Of a DNA stretch of 64,000 nt, positions 34,382 to 45,362 are shown piece by piece; position 1 is the first letter of the stretch, and the number at the start of each line of letters is the position of its first letter. The DNA is taken from positions 620,001 through 684,000 of the forward strand of contig NZ_JAAVVW010000003.1 in assembly GCF_023910625.1 (NCBI RefSeq), in the 5' to 3' direction. A program made the position numbers and the translations under genes. Source of the DNA: Limnohabitans sp. GTDB lineage: Bacteria; Pseudomonadota; Gammaproteobacteria; Burkholderiales; Burkholderiaceae_C. A model generated the notes under the pieces. The model had not been told where the DNA came from. It did not search any database and worked only from the letters and a program-made list of their open reading frames with translations.

Positions 34382-34701
34382 GCATTGTCATCCTGCCCGA
34401 TGCGCGAGAAGACTTGTTGTCGGTGCAAAGCTACATGCTCGATCGTTGGAGCGAACCACTTTGGCTCAAAGCCGAAGATGAAATTTTTCAAAAACTCTCT
34501 GAACTGGACAGTGGTTTTTTGTCCGGCACTGTCGTCCAAGCATTTGCTGACGTGGGCATTTTTGACTACAAAACAAGTGTGACATCGCACCATCGGATCT
34601 TGCACCGAAAAATCGACGACACGCTTTATGTCTACGCCATCGCAGGGCATCAACAGGATTTTCAAACCCTGTTGATGAGACGTCTGTTGAGCCACCGATA
34701 G
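34378..34701 (+). CDS. type II toxin, RelE/ParE family
   Basis: The 107-residue protein has the RelE/ParE plasmid-stabilisation fold: ILPDAREDLLSVQSYMLDRW at the start, VGIFDYKTSVTSHHRILHRK with the core beta-sheet, and DTLYVYAIAGHQQDFQTLLMRRL at the end. RelE members cleave mRNA on the ribosome, while ParE members poison gyrase. The His-rich SHHRILHRK region and the C-terminal Arg residues do not decide between them. It starts with GTG overlapping the antitoxin stop (GTGA). It ends 36 bp from the convergent SAF-domain oxidoreductase gene. Confidence 0.88.
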   Translation: MSIVILPDAREDLLSVQSYMLDRWSEPLWLKAEDEIFQKLSELDSGFLSGTVVQAFADVGIFDYKTSVTSHHRILHRKIDDTLYVYAIAGHQQDFQTLLMRRLLSHR

Positions 34702-34737
34702 CGGTCTCTCCAGAATCTCAAGCCCAGCAAATCAAGC

Positions 34738-36081
34738 TCACCCCAGCACCGAAGTCGCCTCCATCTCGCGCCGGATTTTGTAAGCATGGGTGCTGGTGTC
34801 CATCGCCACGTCGTCCCAAGTGAGGCTTTGGCCTTTGGCCACGGGGCGCAGCACTTTCACGCCGTGCGCCAAGCCCAGGGGCACGCCGCCCATGCGTTTG
34901 GAGGTGGCCGCTGGCAGCAGCTTGCCCCAGACGGTGTAACCGCCCTCGCCGTCCAGCATGTCGCCGGGCTTCAAGTCGCGCTTGGCGGTGGCCACCACGT
35001 CGGCGTTCCAGCCGATGGCCACGCCGGTGGGTTCGTTGCGCAGGGCCACGCTGGCCACGCTGACGCCCACTTCCAGGCCAATCAGGTGCCAGCGTTTGTA
35101 CAGTGTGAAGTAACGGCCCGAGGGGTCGGTGTGGGCGTTGTACTCTTCAAAACAGTTTTTGATGTAGTCGGTCTCGGCCTCCACCGTGACCCACACCCCC
35201 ATGCGGATGTCGTAGGGAATTTTTCGGCCATCTGTTTCCAAGCTGGAGATGACTTCCACCATGCCCTTGCGCTCGAGCACGCCGCCTTCCGAGATCGGGC
35301 GGGTGACGTAGGGGATGTCTTCCACACTGGCCGGGGGGTAGAGCAAACCATTGCTGGGCACGCCCAAGCCCGTGGCGTTGGACACGGCGGTGCTCTCAAT
35401 CGAGGGCTTGGAGCCGTCCAGAAAGCTGTTGAACATTTTGGGGTTGAGGCCCCCGCGCTCGGCCTGCTCGGGCGTGAGGCCGTAATAGCCCCACACAGTT
35501 TCTGGCGTGGATTCGCAAAAGTGCGGCAGCCATTTGTGGCCCCGGCCCGCCGCCACGACCGGAAAGCCGCAGGTGCGGGCCCAGTCCACCAGATCGCAAA
35601 TGAGCGCGGGCTGGTCGCCAAAGGCCAATGAATAGACCACGCCTGCTGTTTGCGCACGGGTAGCAAGCAAGGGACCGCAAAAGGCGTCGGCTTCCACCGT
35701 AACGTTGACCACATGCTTGCGGTTCGCGAAGGCTTCCAGAATATGGTCCACCGCGTGAAGGGGCGAACCAGTGCACTCGACAACCACGTCCACCGCCGGG
35801 TGGCGCACCAGGCTTTGCCAGTCGTCGCCCACGTAGGTGGTGCCGTTTTTCACGGCCTCATCCAGGCTGATGGCGGTCAGGCGCTCAGGGTTCCAGCCCA
35901 CGCGGGCCAGGTTGGCGCGGGCGCCGTCGGGTGACAGGTCGGCAATGCCCACCAAATGCACACCGGGGGTGCGTGGGATTTGCGCCAGGTACATGGAGCC
36001 GAATTTGCCCGCACCAATCAAGCCGATGCGGATGGGGCGGTTTTCGGCCGCGCGTTGCAGGAGTTTGGCGTGCAGGTTCAT
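34738..36081 (-). CDS. NAD(P)-binding oxidoreductase with C-terminal SAF domain
   Basis: A 447-residue protein of the homoserine-dehydrogenase-like Rossmann class. IRIGLIGAGKFGSMYLAQI (about 17-35) is the dinucleotide fold, VDVVVECTGSPLHAVDHIL the second half, and the C-terminal part (ATAKRDLKPGDMLDGEGG to the end) matches SAF-type sugar-acid or AFP-like domains. The true reaction is unknown; relatives sit with sugar-acid or carboxylate catabolism genes. It stands alone here, with AAGGAAG before its ATG, convergent with the toxin gene and divergent from map. Confidence 0.8.
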   Translation of the reverse strand: MNLHAKLLQRAAENRPIRIGLIGAGKFGSMYLAQIPRTPGVHLVGIADLSPDGARANLARVGWNPERLTAISLDEAVKNGTTYVGDDWQSLVRHPAVDVVVECTGSPLHAVDHILEAFANRKHVVNVTVEADAFCGPLLATRAQTAGVVYSLAFGDQPALICDLVDWARTCGFPVVAAGRGHKWLPHFCESTPETVWGYYGLTPEQAERGGLNPKMFNSFLDGSKPSIESTAVSNATGLGVPSNGLLYPPASVEDIPYVTRPISEGGVLERKGMVEVISSLETDGRKIPYDIRMGVWVTVEAETDYIKNCFEEYNAHTDPSGRYFTLYKRWHLIGLEVGVSVASVALRNEPTGVAIGWNADVVATAKRDLKPGDMLDGEGGYTVWGKLLPAATSKRMGGVPLGLAHGVKVLRPVAKGQSLTWDDVAMDTSTHAYKIRREMEATSVLG

Positions 36082-36305
36082 GCGGCTTCCTTCAACTTTT
36101 CGAGGGAAGTCTGCAAGGCGCTGTCGGGCGCGCCGTTTTTAGATGATTGGCTTGAAGTGTCATGTTGGTTTACAGAATAAGCAAATGCCTCAATTCGCAA
36201 CAAGGGTGTTTACCCGCGACTGCCGCGTCACAACCAAAGTCAAAGGGACTGATTTCATGGCCGAGGGGGTCTTGTCCAGGGAAGGAGATTCAGACACGCA
36301 GCGAA

Positions 36306-36314
36306 TGGGATAAT
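36306..36314 (+). promoter_or_regulatory. extended -10 promoter of map, probably leaderless
   Basis: TGGGATAAT ends 6 nt before the map ATG. No -35 hexamer or Shine-Dalgarno is visible, so the transcript would start at about the A of ATG. The same GGATAATC block precedes rlhA and dapC. The remaining 36082-36300 spacer holds no recognised gene. Confidence 0.6.
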
Positions 36315-36320
36315 CGCAAT

Positions 36321-37136
36321 ATGAGTATCACCATCAAAAGCGCCGACGACATCGTCGGCATGCGCGTCGCAGGACGTCTAGCATCTGAAGTTCTGGACTT
36401 CATCACCCCTTATGTCAAACCGGGTGTCACCACCAACGAACTGGATCGGCTTTGCCACGACTACATCGTGAATGTGCAAAAAGCCATTCCGGCGCCACTC
36501 AATTACGCGCCTGGCGGATACAAGCCCTACCCCAAATCCATCTGCACTTCGGTCAACCACCAAGTTTGCCATGGCATACCCAACGAAAAACCCTTGAAAA
36601 AGGGGGATTCGGTCAACATCGACATCACCGTCATCAAAGACGGATGGCATGGTGACACCAGTCGCATGTTCATGGTTGGTGATGGCTCCATCGCTGCAAA
36701 GCGCCTGGCCGCCCTCACCTACGAGGCCATGTGGAAAGGCATCGAACAGGTCAGGCACGGCGCTCATTTGGGCGACATCGGTCATGCCATCCAAAAATTT
36801 GCCGAAGGACATGGCTTCTCGGTGGTACGGGAGTTTTGCGGGCATGGCATTGGTCGCGTGTTCCACGAAGAACCCCAGGTTCTCCACTATGGCAAACCCG
36901 GCACCTTGACACAGTTGATCGCGGGCATGGTCTTCACCATTGAGCCCATGATCAATGCCGGCAAGCGCGACATCAAGGAAATGGGGGATGGCTGGACCAT
37001 TGTCACCAAAGATCATTCGCTGTCAGCCCAATGGGAACACACGGTTCTGGTCACCGAAACCGGCTACGAGGTACTGACAGTCTCGGCGGGTTCTCCCGCA
37101 GTGCCCACTTTTGTGACCGATCAAGCCAGCGCCTGA
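36321..37136 (+). CDS. map: type I methionine aminopeptidase
   Basis: A 271-residue Map with the pita-bread fold. The metal ligands and signatures are visible in SVNHQVCHGIPNEKPLKKGDSVNIDITV (split here by eye into HGIP and NIDITV), HGDTSRMFMVGD, EFCGHGIGRVFHEEP, FTIEPMIN and QWEHTVLVTE. It removes the N-terminal Met from new proteins. The longer open frame is rejected because MSITIKSADDIVGMR is the family start. glnD follows after one base, so they form an operon, which is common in Burkholderiales. Confidence 0.97.
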   Translation: MSITIKSADDIVGMRVAGRLASEVLDFITPYVKPGVTTNELDRLCHDYIVNVQKAIPAPLNYAPGGYKPYPKSICTSVNHQVCHGIPNEKPLKKGDSVNIDITVIKDGWHGDTSRMFMVGDGSIAAKRLAALTYEAMWKGIEQVRHGAHLGDIGHAIQKFAEGHGFSVVREFCGHGIGRVFHEEPQVLHYGKPGTLTQLIAGMVFTIEPMINAGKRDIKEMGDGWTIVTKDHSLSAQWEHTVLVTETGYEVLTVSAGSPAVPTFVTDQASA

Positions 37137-37137
37137 C

Positions 37138-39777
37138 ATGCCAGCCTCACCCTTGCGGGCCGACCTGGCCTCGCTGCGCCAGACCTACCAACAGGACAAA
37201 GCCAAGGTGATGTCCTCATTGGCAGACAGTGCATATGCTGCACGAGGCTTGAAACAGAGCTTGCGCCAATTGTCCATTTTGGCCGATGGTTTGCTGATTG
37301 AGCTTTGGCAAGATGCCGGTATGTCTTCGGCTCTCAGCTTGGTGGCTGTAGGAGGCTTTGGCCGCGCCGAATTGTTTCCCTGCTCTGATGTGGATGTGCT
37401 TGTGCTGCTGCCAGATGGCCAGGCTCCCGAAGAAACACCAGAGCTGCAAGCACAAATTGAATGTTTCATTGGCAGCTGCTGGGACGCTGGCTTGGACCTT
37501 GGCTCCAGTGTACGCACGCTGAGCGACTGTCTCGCCGAAGCCAGCAAAGACATCACGATTCAAACTTCTTTGCTGGAGTCACGACGCGTCACCGGAAACA
37601 CCCGCTTGTTTCTGGACTTTCAAACATTGTTTCAGCAAGCGATGGACCCCCAGGCTTTTTGGGTAGCCAAAACGCTGGAGATGCGCCAGCGCCATACCAA
37701 GTTTGAAAACACACCCTATGCCCTGGAACCCAACTGCAAAGAATCCCCTGGTGGTTTGCGTGACCTCCAAGTCATTTTATGGGTCGCACGAGCTGCCGGA
37801 CAGGGCCAGAGTTGGGATGACCTGGCCCGCAAAGGTCTGGCCACCCCTTTGGAAGCGAGGCAAATCAAACGCAACGAAGCCTTGCTGGGGTTGATCCGTG
37901 CCCGCTTGCACTTGAAGGCCAAACGGCGCGAAGACCGATTGGTGTTTGACTTGCAAACCAGTGTGGCTGAGGCCTTTGGGTTCAACTCGGATGTCAGCCC
38001 GCAGGGGCGTTTGGCGCTGCGTGCCAGTGAAAAGCTGATGCAACAGTACTATTGGGCGGCCAAGGCAGTGACGCAGCTCAACCAGATCTTGCTGCTCAAC
38101 ATCGAAGACCGGCTCAAGACCGAACGCGGAGAAAGCATTGACCAGTTACGCCCCTTGAACAGAAGCTTTTTTGAAAAAGCAGGTTTGATCGAAGTGGCCA
38201 GTGACGACCTTTACCAAAAGCATCCTCACACCATTTTGGAAACCTTTTTGTTGTACCAGACGACCCCTGGACTCAAAGGACTCTCGGCGCGGACTCTGCG
38301 CGCACTGTACAACGTGCGCTCAGTCATGAACGCCCGGTTCAGGGCTGACCCGGTGAATCGGCAAACATTCCTCAAAATTTTGCAGCAACCCCAAGGCATC
38401 ACACACGCTTTGCGCTTGATGAACGAAACTTCTGTATTGGGCCGTTACCTCTGGGTTTTCCGTCGCATTGTTGGACAAATGCAGCACGACCTCTTTCACG
38501 CTTACACGGTGGATCAGCATATCCTGATGGTGCTGCGCAATGTGCGCCGGTTTTTCATGGCCGAACATACCCATGAATACCCTTTGTGCTCACAGTTAGC
38601 CAGTGGCTGGGACAAGCCCTGGATTTTGTATTTGGCAGCCTTGTTCCATGACATCGCCAAGGGTCGTGGCGGTGATCACTCACAGCTAGGCTGCACTGAA
38701 GTTCGCACCTTTTGCAGACAACACAATGTCCCCAAAGATGACGCCAAATTGGCCGAATTTTTGGTCAGCGAACACTTGACCATGAGCCATGTGGCGCAAA
38801 AAGAAGACCTGGGAAATCCTGAAGTCATCGCAAGATTTGCGCTGAGGGTGCGCGACGAACGTCACCTGACAGCCCTGTATTTGCTCACAGTCGCCGACAT
38901 TCGTGGCACCAGCCCCAAAGTCTGGAATGCCTGGAAGGGCAAGTTGCTGGAAGACCTGTACAAAGCCACGCTGCGCGTTCTGGGCGGCAGCGCCCCTGAT
39001 GCCAACACGGAGGTCCAGGCACGCAAAAGGGAAGCCCTGATTGAATTGGCACGTCAGGCACAACCCCATGAGGGCCACAAGGCTCTTTGGGATACGCTGG
39101 ATGTGAGTTACTTCATGCGCCATGATGCCTCGGACATCGCTTGGCACGCCCGCCAACTCTCGCGCCATGTCGCTGCGCCCGACTCGTCGCAAGGCTGCAC
39201 CATTGTGCGGGCACGCCCCTCACCTGTGGGTGAAGGTTTACAGATTTTGGTCTTCACCCCGGACCAACCCGACTTGTTTGCGCGCATCTGTGGTCACTTT
39301 GACCAATCGGGCTTCAGCATTCTGGACGCCCGGATTCACACCACCCTCAACGGCTGGGCTTTGGATACCTTTCAGATCGTTACCCCGATGTTGCCAGAGC
39401 ATTACCGCGAACTGATGACCATGGTGGAGTCAGGCTTGACCCAAGTTCTGGAAAAAAAAGGCCCATTGCTTCCCCCTTCTCGTGGCCGACTGTCCAGACG
39501 GGTCAAAAGTTTTCCGATCACCCCTCGTGTCAGTCTCAGTCCGGATGACACGGCTCAAAAATGGCTGCTGAGTATTTCTGCCAGCGACCGCATTGGTTTG
39601 CTTTACAGCATTGCCATGGTGCTGGCCAAACACAGGGTGCACCTTCACTTGGCCAAAATCAGCACGCTCGGCGAGCGGGTTGAAGACAATTTCCTCATCA
39701 GCGGGCCAGCACTTCAGCACAACCGGGCACAAATCGAAATTGAAACCGAGATATTGCAAGCCCTGCAGCCCTCCTGA
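37138..39777 (+). CDS. glnD: bifunctional [protein-PII] uridylyltransferase/uridylyl-removing enzyme
   Basis: An 879-residue nitrogen sensor with the full GlnD layout. The nucleotidyltransferase motif GGFGRAELFPCSDVDVLVL is at residues 72-90. An HD hydrolase domain follows (LFHDIAKGRGGDHSQLG, about 502-518), and two C-terminal ACT domains follow it (LFARICGHFDQSGFSILDAR; DRIGLLYSIAMVLAKHRVHL), which bind glutamine. It uridylylates PII proteins when glutamine is low and deuridylylates them when it is high. It begins 1 nt after map stops; a flavin reductase gene follows after 16 nt. Confidence 0.97.
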   Translation: MPASPLRADLASLRQTYQQDKAKVMSSLADSAYAARGLKQSLRQLSILADGLLIELWQDAGMSSALSLVAVGGFGRAELFPCSDVDVLVLLPDGQAPEETPELQAQIECFIGSCWDAGLDLGSSVRTLSDCLAEASKDITIQTSLLESRRVTGNTRLFLDFQTLFQQAMDPQAFWVAKTLEMRQRHTKFENTPYALEPNCKESPGGLRDLQVILWVARAAGQGQSWDDLARKGLATPLEARQIKRNEALLGLIRARLHLKAKRREDRLVFDLQTSVAEAFGFNSDVSPQGRLALRASEKLMQQYYWAAKAVTQLNQILLLNIEDRLKTERGESIDQLRPLNRSFFEKAGLIEVASDDLYQKHPHTILETFLLYQTTPGLKGLSARTLRALYNVRSVMNARFRADPVNRQTFLKILQQPQGITHALRLMNETSVLGRYLWVFRRIVGQMQHDLFHAYTVDQHILMVLRNVRRFFMAEHTHEYPLCSQLASGWDKPWILYLAALFHDIAKGRGGDHSQLGCTEVRTFCRQHNVPKDDAKLAEFLVSEHLTMSHVAQKEDLGNPEVIARFALRVRDERHLTALYLLTVADIRGTSPKVWNAWKGKLLEDLYKATLRVLGGSAPDANTEVQARKREALIELARQAQPHEGHKALWDTLDVSYFMRHDASDIAWHARQLSRHVAAPDSSQGCTIVRARPSPVGEGLQILVFTPDQPDLFARICGHFDQSGFSILDARIHTTLNGWALDTFQIVTPMLPEHYRELMTMVESGLTQVLEKKGPLLPPSRGRLSRRVKSFPITPRVSLSPDDTAQKWLLSISASDRIGLLYSIAMVLAKHRVHLHLAKISTLGERVEDNFLISGPALQHNRAQIEIETEILQALQPS

Positions 39778-39793
39778 ATGACCTTCACCGTTC

Positions 39794-40363
39794 ATGAATC
39801 CGTCAATCCCCAAGTCTTCTCATCTTTTGACCACTGATCCTTTTGCAGCCGACCGCGATAGCCCGCCAGGACATCCGGAAAACACGGGCGATTACAAAAA
39901 AGCCTTGGCTTGTTTTGGTACCGGGGTCACTGTGATCACGACCCATCATGGCTGGCAGGACGTGGGCATGACCTGCAACTCGTTCAGCTCGGTCTCTCTC
40001 AATCCGCCTCTTGTGTTGTGGAGCATTCGCAAAGCGGCCAGCAGCCTGATTGCTTTCACCGAATCCCATGGATTCATGGTCAATGTACTGGCACACGACC
40101 AACAAGCGTTGGCAGTCCAATTTGCCAGCGGCAACATGACTGACCGTTTTATGGGCGTACCAGCCGAGCGGCACCACAGCGATCGGCTTCGGCTGACAGG
40201 CACTGTGGCCTGGTTTGACTGCGATTTACACCAGTTGGTTGACGCAGGCGATCATTTGATCGTGCTGGGCAAGGTTCGCGATTATGACTGGAACAACACG
40301 CCTGCTCTGATGTACAGGGCCAGTCAATTTGGCCAATTCAGTCCTTTCCAGTCCCTTGAATGA
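39794..40363 (+). CDS. flavin reductase family protein
   Basis: A 189-residue protein of the flavin reductase (HpaC/RutF-like) fold. KKALACFGTGVTVITT starts the FMN domain after a 35-residue N-terminal tail, MTCNSFSSVSLNPPLVLWSI is the FMN phosphate-binding signature, and HSDRLRLTGTVAWFDC and VLGKVRDYDWNN continue the barrel. These NAD(P)H-dependent enzymes supply reduced flavin to partner monooxygenases or act alone. No monooxygenase gene is next to it; it follows glnD by 16 nt and is probably only read through from it. Confidence 0.87.
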   Translation: MNPSIPKSSHLLTTDPFAADRDSPPGHPENTGDYKKALACFGTGVTVITTHHGWQDVGMTCNSFSSVSLNPPLVLWSIRKAASSLIAFTESHGFMVNVLAHDQQALAVQFASGNMTDRFMGVPAERHHSDRLRLTGTVAWFDCDLHQLVDAGDHLIVLGKVRDYDWNNTPALMYRASQFGQFSPFQSLE

Positions 40364-40419
40364 TGCTAGGCCAGTGCTACCCTGAGTCATAACGGGTCAA
40401 TCAAACAGGTGTGGCTGCA

Positions 40420-42837
40420 TCAACTCTTGCGACGAGGTGGCAAACCGGTGTGTTGGGTGAGCAATTGGCCCTTTCGGGGCTGACCCAGGCGCTTGGGAGC
40501 GGTGGACAGTGCCACCGATGATTTTTCGCCAGCACCTGTACTGTTTTTGCGCCGGGCACTTTGGTAGCCGTCTTCGGCCAACGGCTGCCAGTTCGGAATC
40601 AAATGGTGTTTGCCGTTGCCAATCAAATCCGACCGGCCCATGGCCTTGAGCGCTTCGCGCAGCAGGGGCCAGTTGTTGGCGTCGTGGTAGCGCAAAAACG
40701 CTTTGTGCAGGCGGCGGCGCTTGTCGCCTTTGACCACGTCCACCTTTTCGCTGTCGCGGGTGATTTTGCGCAGCGGGTTGCGGGTGGAGTGGTACATGGC
40801 CGTGGCGGTGGCCATGGGGCTGGGATAAAAGGTTTGCACCTGGTCGGCCCGAAAGCCGTTCTTTTTGAGCCAGATGGCCAGGTTCATCATGTCTTCGTCG
40901 CTGGTGCCCGGATGGGCGGCGATGAAGTACGGGATGAGGAACTGCTTTTTGCCCACTTCTTCGCTGTACTTGTCGAACATCGACTTGAAGCGGTCGTAGC
41001 TGCCGATGCCCGGCTTCATCATCTTGGACAGCGGGCCGCCCTCGGTGTGCTCGGGCGCAATTTTCAGGTAGCCGCCCACATGGTGCTGCACCAGCTCTTT
41101 CACGTATTCGGGCGACTGCACGGCCAGGTCGTAGCGCAGGCCAGAGCCGATCAAAATCTTTTTGATGCCCTTCAAGTTGCGCGCCCGGCGGTACATGTTG
41201 ATCAGCGGGCCGTGGTCGGTGGTCAGGTTCTGGCAGATACCTGGGAATACACAGCTGGGTTTGCGGCAGGCCGATTCGATCTCGGGGCTCTTGCAGCCCA
41301 GGCGGTACATGTTGGCGGTGGGGCCGCCCAGGTCAGAGATGACGCCAGTGAAGCCTTTGACCTTGTCGCGGATGTCTTCGACCTCGCGGATGACGGATTC
41401 TTCGGAGCGGCTTTGGATAATGCGGCCTTCGTGCTCGGTGATGGAGCAAAAGGTGCAGCCGCCAAAGCAGCCGCGCATGATGTTCACGCTGAAGCGGATC
41501 ATCTCCCACGCTGGGATCTTGGTCGCGTGGTCGTGGCTGCCGTTTTCGTCGGCATAGCGCGGGTGCGGGCTGCGGGCATAGGGCAGGTCAAACACATGGT
41601 CCATCTCTGCGGTGGTGAGCGGGATGGGCGGCGGCGTGATCCACACGTCGCGTGCCAATCGTTTGGAATTGACATCGCCATCAAGGCCTTCGCCATGCGC
41701 TTGCACCAGGCAGCGGGCGTTGCCGGGGTTGGTTTCCAGGTGCAGCACGCGGTTGGCGTGGGCGTAGAGCACGGCATCTTGCTTGACCTGCTCGTAGCTC
41801 GGCAGACGGATCACGCTTTTGTCGCGGGGCGGGACTTTGTGGGTGCCTTTGCCGCGCAGTGCTGGGTTGGGCACAAAAGTCAGCGGCTGAGTGATGGGCT
41901 GAATAGCGGCTTGCACGGTGCGGGCCTGGGCCACGGCGGCGGACAAATCGGCTTCAACACTTTGGACGTTTTGCGCGTTGTGGCCCTCGGCCACTTCTTT
42001 GGCTTCTTCTTCGCGGGCGCAAGTGGCACCCTGCTCCCGCGCTTGGTCCGAAATCATCAGATAGGGGTTGATGTGCGCTTCCACATGGCCGGGGGCGTCC
42101 ACGCTGGTGGAGTCGATTTCAAACCAGCCTTCTGGGGTCTCGCGGCGCACAAAGGCTGTGCCGCGCACGTCGGTGATCTGGGCTACCGGCTCACGGGCTG
42201 CCAGGCGGTGGGCGATTTCGACAATCGCCCGCTCAGCGTTGCCGTACAAGAGCAAATCGCATTTGCTGTCCACCACCACCGAGCGGCGGACTTTGTCAGA
42301 CCAATAGTCGTAGTGCGCGATGCGGCGCAGGCTGCCTTCGATGCCGCCCAGCACGATGGGCACTTCGGGGAAGGCTTCGCGGCAGCGCTGGCTGTAGACG
42401 ATGGCGGCGCGGTCAGGCCGTTTGCCGCCCAAATCACCCGCGGTGTATGCGTCGTCGGTGCGGATTTTGCGGTCCGCCGTGTAGCGGTTGATCATGGAGT
42501 CCATGTTGCCGCTGGTCACGCCCCAAAACAGGTTGGGTTGGCCCAGTTCTTTGAAGGCGTCGGCGCTGGTCCAGTCGGGCTGGGCGATGATGCCGACCCG
42601 AAAACCTTGGTTTTCCAACATGCGACCAATCACCGACATGCCAAAGCTGGGGTGGTCCACATAGGCGTCGCCCGTGACGATGATGATGTCGCAGCTGTCC
42701 CAGCCCAGTTGGGTCATTTCGGCGCGGCTCATCGGCAAAAACGGGGCCGTGCCAAAGCGCTGCGCCCAGTACTTGCGGTAACTGGTCAGGGGTTTGGCGT
42801 CACGCGGGAAGAAAGAGACGTCGGTGAAAGCGTTCAT
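40420..42837 (-). CDS. YgiQ family radical SAM protein
   Basis: An 805-residue protein with an N-terminal cobalamin-binding-like YgiQ domain ([39 protein letters not shown]) and a radical SAM core. The three iron-sulfur cysteines are Cys457, Cys461 and Cys464 in GCFGGCTFC. The C-terminal part ([17 protein letters not shown]) is basic and low-complexity. The family function is not established. An insert of about 50 residues ([21 protein letters not shown]) before the core is Ala/Gln-rich and probably a linker. It is convergent with the flavin reductase gene and stands alone. Confidence 0.92.
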   Translation of the reverse strand: MNAFTDVSFFPRDAKPLTSYRKYWAQRFGTAPFLPMSRAEMTQLGWDSCDIIIVTGDAYVDHPSFGMSVIGRMLENQGFRVGIIAQPDWTSADAFKELGQPNLFWGVTSGNMDSMINRYTADRKIRTDDAYTAGDLGGKRPDRAAIVYSQRCREAFPEVPIVLGGIEGSLRRIAHYDYWSDKVRRSVVVDSKCDLLLYGNAERAIVEIAHRLAAREPVAQITDVRGTAFVRRETPEGWFEIDSTSVDAPGHVEAHINPYLMISDQAREQGATCAREEEAKEVAEGHNAQNVQSVEADLSAAVAQARTVQAAIQPITQPLTFVPNPALRGKGTHKVPPRDKSVIRLPSYEQVKQDAVLYAHANRVLHLETNPGNARCLVQAHGEGLDGDVNSKRLARDVWITPPPIPLTTAEMDHVFDLPYARSPHPRYADENGSHDHATKIPAWEMIRFSVNIMRGCFGGCTFCSITEHEGRIIQSRSEESVIREVEDIRDKVKGFTGVISDLGGPTANMYRLGCKSPEIESACRKPSCVFPGICQNLTTDHGPLINMYRRARNLKGIKKILIGSGLRYDLAVQSPEYVKELVQHHVGGYLKIAPEHTEGGPLSKMMKPGIGSYDRFKSMFDKYSEEVGKKQFLIPYFIAAHPGTSDEDMMNLAIWLKKNGFRADQVQTFYPSPMATATAMYHSTRNPLRKITRDSEKVDVVKGDKRRRLHKAFLRYHDANNWPLLREALKAMGRSDLIGNGKHHLIPNWQPLAEDGYQSARRKNSTGAGEKSSVALSTAPKRLGQPRKGQLLTQHTGLPPRRKS

Positions 42838-42904
42838 GTACAGGGCACGGGGGAGTGCCCACCAGTGTAAGGTTTTGGTGGTAAGCCTGCGGTCTGGATG
42901 GGAA

Positions 42905-45178
42905 TCAGGTCATGACGCAATCGGCAAAGTAGCGCTTCTTGCCGTCATCGTCCTTGATCTCCACCAAGCCATGGATGTCCGTTTCGAATCCGGGACACTT
43001 TTCATTGAACTCGCGGGCAAATTTCAAGTAATCCACGATCTTCTTGTTGAAGACTTCGCCCGGAATCAAAAGGGGAATACCAGGGGGATAAGGGGTGACC
43101 AAGCCAACGGTGATGCGCCCCTCCAGATGGTCGATTTCTACCCGCTCTGTTTTGCGCTGCGCTATGTGCGCATAAGCATCGGAAGGACGCATCGCCGGAG
43201 CAAGGTCAGACAAGTACATATCGGTCGTCAAGCGAGCAATGTCGTACCTAGCGTACATCTCGTGCACATGCTGACACAAATCGCGCAGCCCCATGCGCTC
43301 ATAACGCGGGTATTTCTGGCAAAACTCAGGCATGATTTTCCACATCGGCTGGTTCTTGGCGTACTCGTCCTTGAACTGCTGCAAAGCAGTCAGCAACGTG
43401 TTCCAGCGGCCCTTGGTGATGCCGATGGTGAACATGATGAAGAAGCTGTAAAGGCCCGTCTTCTCGACCACCACACCGTGTTCGGTCAAAAACTTGCTGA
43501 CGATGGACGCTGGAATGCCGGTTTTGTCGAACTTGCCATCCAGGTCCAGTCCGGGGGTGACGATGGTGGACTTGATCGGGTCGAGCATGTTGAAGCCGTC
43601 GGCCAATTGCTGGCCAAAGCCGTGCCACTTGCTGGCTTTTTTGCGAGGGTCATTGCGCAAAATCCATTCGTCAGCACGGCCTATGCCTTCATCAGCCAGC
43701 TTTTCCGGCCCCCAAACCTTGAACCACCAGTCGTTGCCATATTCGGCATCCACCTTGCGCATGGCCCGCCGGAAGTCCAGGGCCTCTGCAATGCTTTCTT
43801 CGACCAATGCGGTACCACCCGGCGGCTCCATCATGGCGGCAGCCACATCGCAGCTGGCGATGATGCTGTACTGTGGAGACGTGGAGGTATGCATGAGATA
43901 GGCCTCGTTGAAAAGAGGCCTGTCAAGTTTGACGTTCTGGGCATCCTGGACCAGCACATGGCTGGCCTGGCTGATCCCGGCCAGCAGTTTGTGGATGGAT
44001 TGGGTGGCATAGACCATCGATTCCTTGGGTCGCGCGCGCTTTTTGCCCATGGCATGGTAAGGCCCATAAAACGGATGAAAAGCTGCATGGGGCAACCAAG
44101 CCTCATCAAAATGCAGGTTTTCGACATACCCATCCAGCATGCTTTTGATGGTTTCGGTGTTGTAGAGGACGCCGTCGTAGGTGGACTGCGTGAGCGTCAT
44201 CACGCGGGGTTTGACCTTTTTAGGATCCACGCCCTTGAGCAATGGGTTGGCCTTGATCTTGGCCATGATCTCTGCAGGCTCAAACTCACTTTTTGGAATC
44301 GGGCCAATGATGCCGAAATGGTTGCGGGTTGGTTTCATGAAGACCGGTACTGCTCCAGTCATGATGATCGCGTGCAGGATCGATTTATGACAATTGCGGT
44401 CTACCACCACCACATCGCCAGGCGCTACTGCATGGTGCCAAACAATCTTGTTGGATGTGCTCGTGCCATTGGTTACAAAAAAACAATGGTCGGCATTGAA
44501 GATGCGCGCGGCATTACGCTCGCTTTCGCCAATGGCGCCGTTGTGGTCCAACAGTTGCCCCAACTCTTCCACCGCATTGCAAACGTCGGCGCGCAACATG
44601 TTCTCGCCATAGAACTGGTGGTACATCTGGCCCACAGGGCTCTTGAGGAAAGCCACTCCTCCAGAGTGTCCGGGACAGTGCCATGAATACGAACCGTCTT
44701 CGGCATAGTCAAGCAAGGCTTTGAAGAAAGGTGGTTGTACGCCCTCCAGATAACTCTTGGCTTCACGGATGATGTGACGCGCCACAAATTCCGGGGTGTC
44801 CTCGAACATGTGGATGAAACCATGCAACTCCCGCAGGATGTCGTTGGGCAAATGCCGCGATGTTTTGGTTTCGCCATAAATGTAGATAGGCACATCGGCG
44901 TTCTTGCGACGAACTTCGTCAATGAAGGCGCGCAAATTGATGACTGCGGGGTCCAAGTCCGGCCCGGGCGAGAACTCTTCATCGTCTATCGAGAGAATGA
45001 ACGCGCTGGCTCGGCTTTGTTGTTGCGCAAACTGAGACAGATCGCCATAACTGGTCACCCCCAACACTTCAAACCCCTCGGCAATGATCGCATCTGCCAG
45101 TGCACGAATGCCCAAGCCCGAAGTGTTCTCGGAGCGGTAATCTTCGTCAATGATGACGATGGGAAAGCGGAATTTCAT
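42905..45178 (-). CDS. arginine/lysine/ornithine decarboxylase (PLP-dependent, fold III-like large type)
   Basis: A 757-residue decarboxylase of the AdiA/LdcC group. An N-terminal response-regulator-like wing domain ([17 protein letters not shown]...) is followed by [34 protein letters not shown], the LHFDEAW aspartate, and the Schiff-base Lys397 in [13 protein letters not shown]. These enzymes decarboxylate basic amino acids to amines for acid resistance or polyamine synthesis; residues alone do not settle whether the substrate is Arg, Lys or Orn. The start [11 protein letters not shown] at 45178 is favoured over an upstream extension. The 200-nt gap to tRNA-Ser should hold its promoter. Confidence 0.93.
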   Translation of the reverse strand: MKFRFPIVIIDEDYRSENTSGLGIRALADAIIAEGFEVLGVTSYGDLSQFAQQQSRASAFILSIDDEEFSPGPDLDPAVINLRAFIDEVRRKNADVPIYIYGETKTSRHLPNDILRELHGFIHMFEDTPEFVARHIIREAKSYLEGVQPPFFKALLDYAEDGSYSWHCPGHSGGVAFLKSPVGQMYHQFYGENMLRADVCNAVEELGQLLDHNGAIGESERNAARIFNADHCFFVTNGTSTSNKIVWHHAVAPGDVVVVDRNCHKSILHAIIMTGAVPVFMKPTRNHFGIIGPIPKSEFEPAEIMAKIKANPLLKGVDPKKVKPRVMTLTQSTYDGVLYNTETIKSMLDGYVENLHFDEAWLPHAAFHPFYGPYHAMGKKRARPKESMVYATQSIHKLLAGISQASHVLVQDAQNVKLDRPLFNEAYLMHTSTSPQYSIIASCDVAAAMMEPPGGTALVEESIAEALDFRRAMRKVDAEYGNDWWFKVWGPEKLADEGIGRADEWILRNDPRKKASKWHGFGQQLADGFNMLDPIKSTIVTPGLDLDGKFDKTGIPASIVSKFLTEHGVVVEKTGLYSFFIMFTIGITKGRWNTLLTALQQFKDEYAKNQPMWKIMPEFCQKYPRYERMGLRDLCQHVHEMYARYDIARLTTDMYLSDLAPAMRPSDAYAHIAQRKTERVEIDHLEGRITVGLVTPYPPGIPLLIPGEVFNKKIVDYLKFAREFNEKCPGFETDIHGLVEIKDDDGKKRYFADCVMT

Positions 45179-45362
45179 GGGCAGATCGGGCGTTGAGCCA
45201 ACAAGAGGAGACAAAGGAATTCGAACAGAGGCGAAGTTTAAGGAAAAAAAAAGCCGTTGAGTGCCACAAATCACAAAATGCTGAAAGAAACCCGATGGCG
45301 TCCAGCGGCCTAAGGCGACTCAAGAAATGCGAACACTCTCCCGAGTAGGCATTTTCCACTGC

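Noticed and set aside
40561..42870. A 769-codon plus-strand open frame opposite the YgiQ-type gene
   Set aside because: It is the mirror of a radical SAM gene with intact cysteine motif; its own translation shows no domain.
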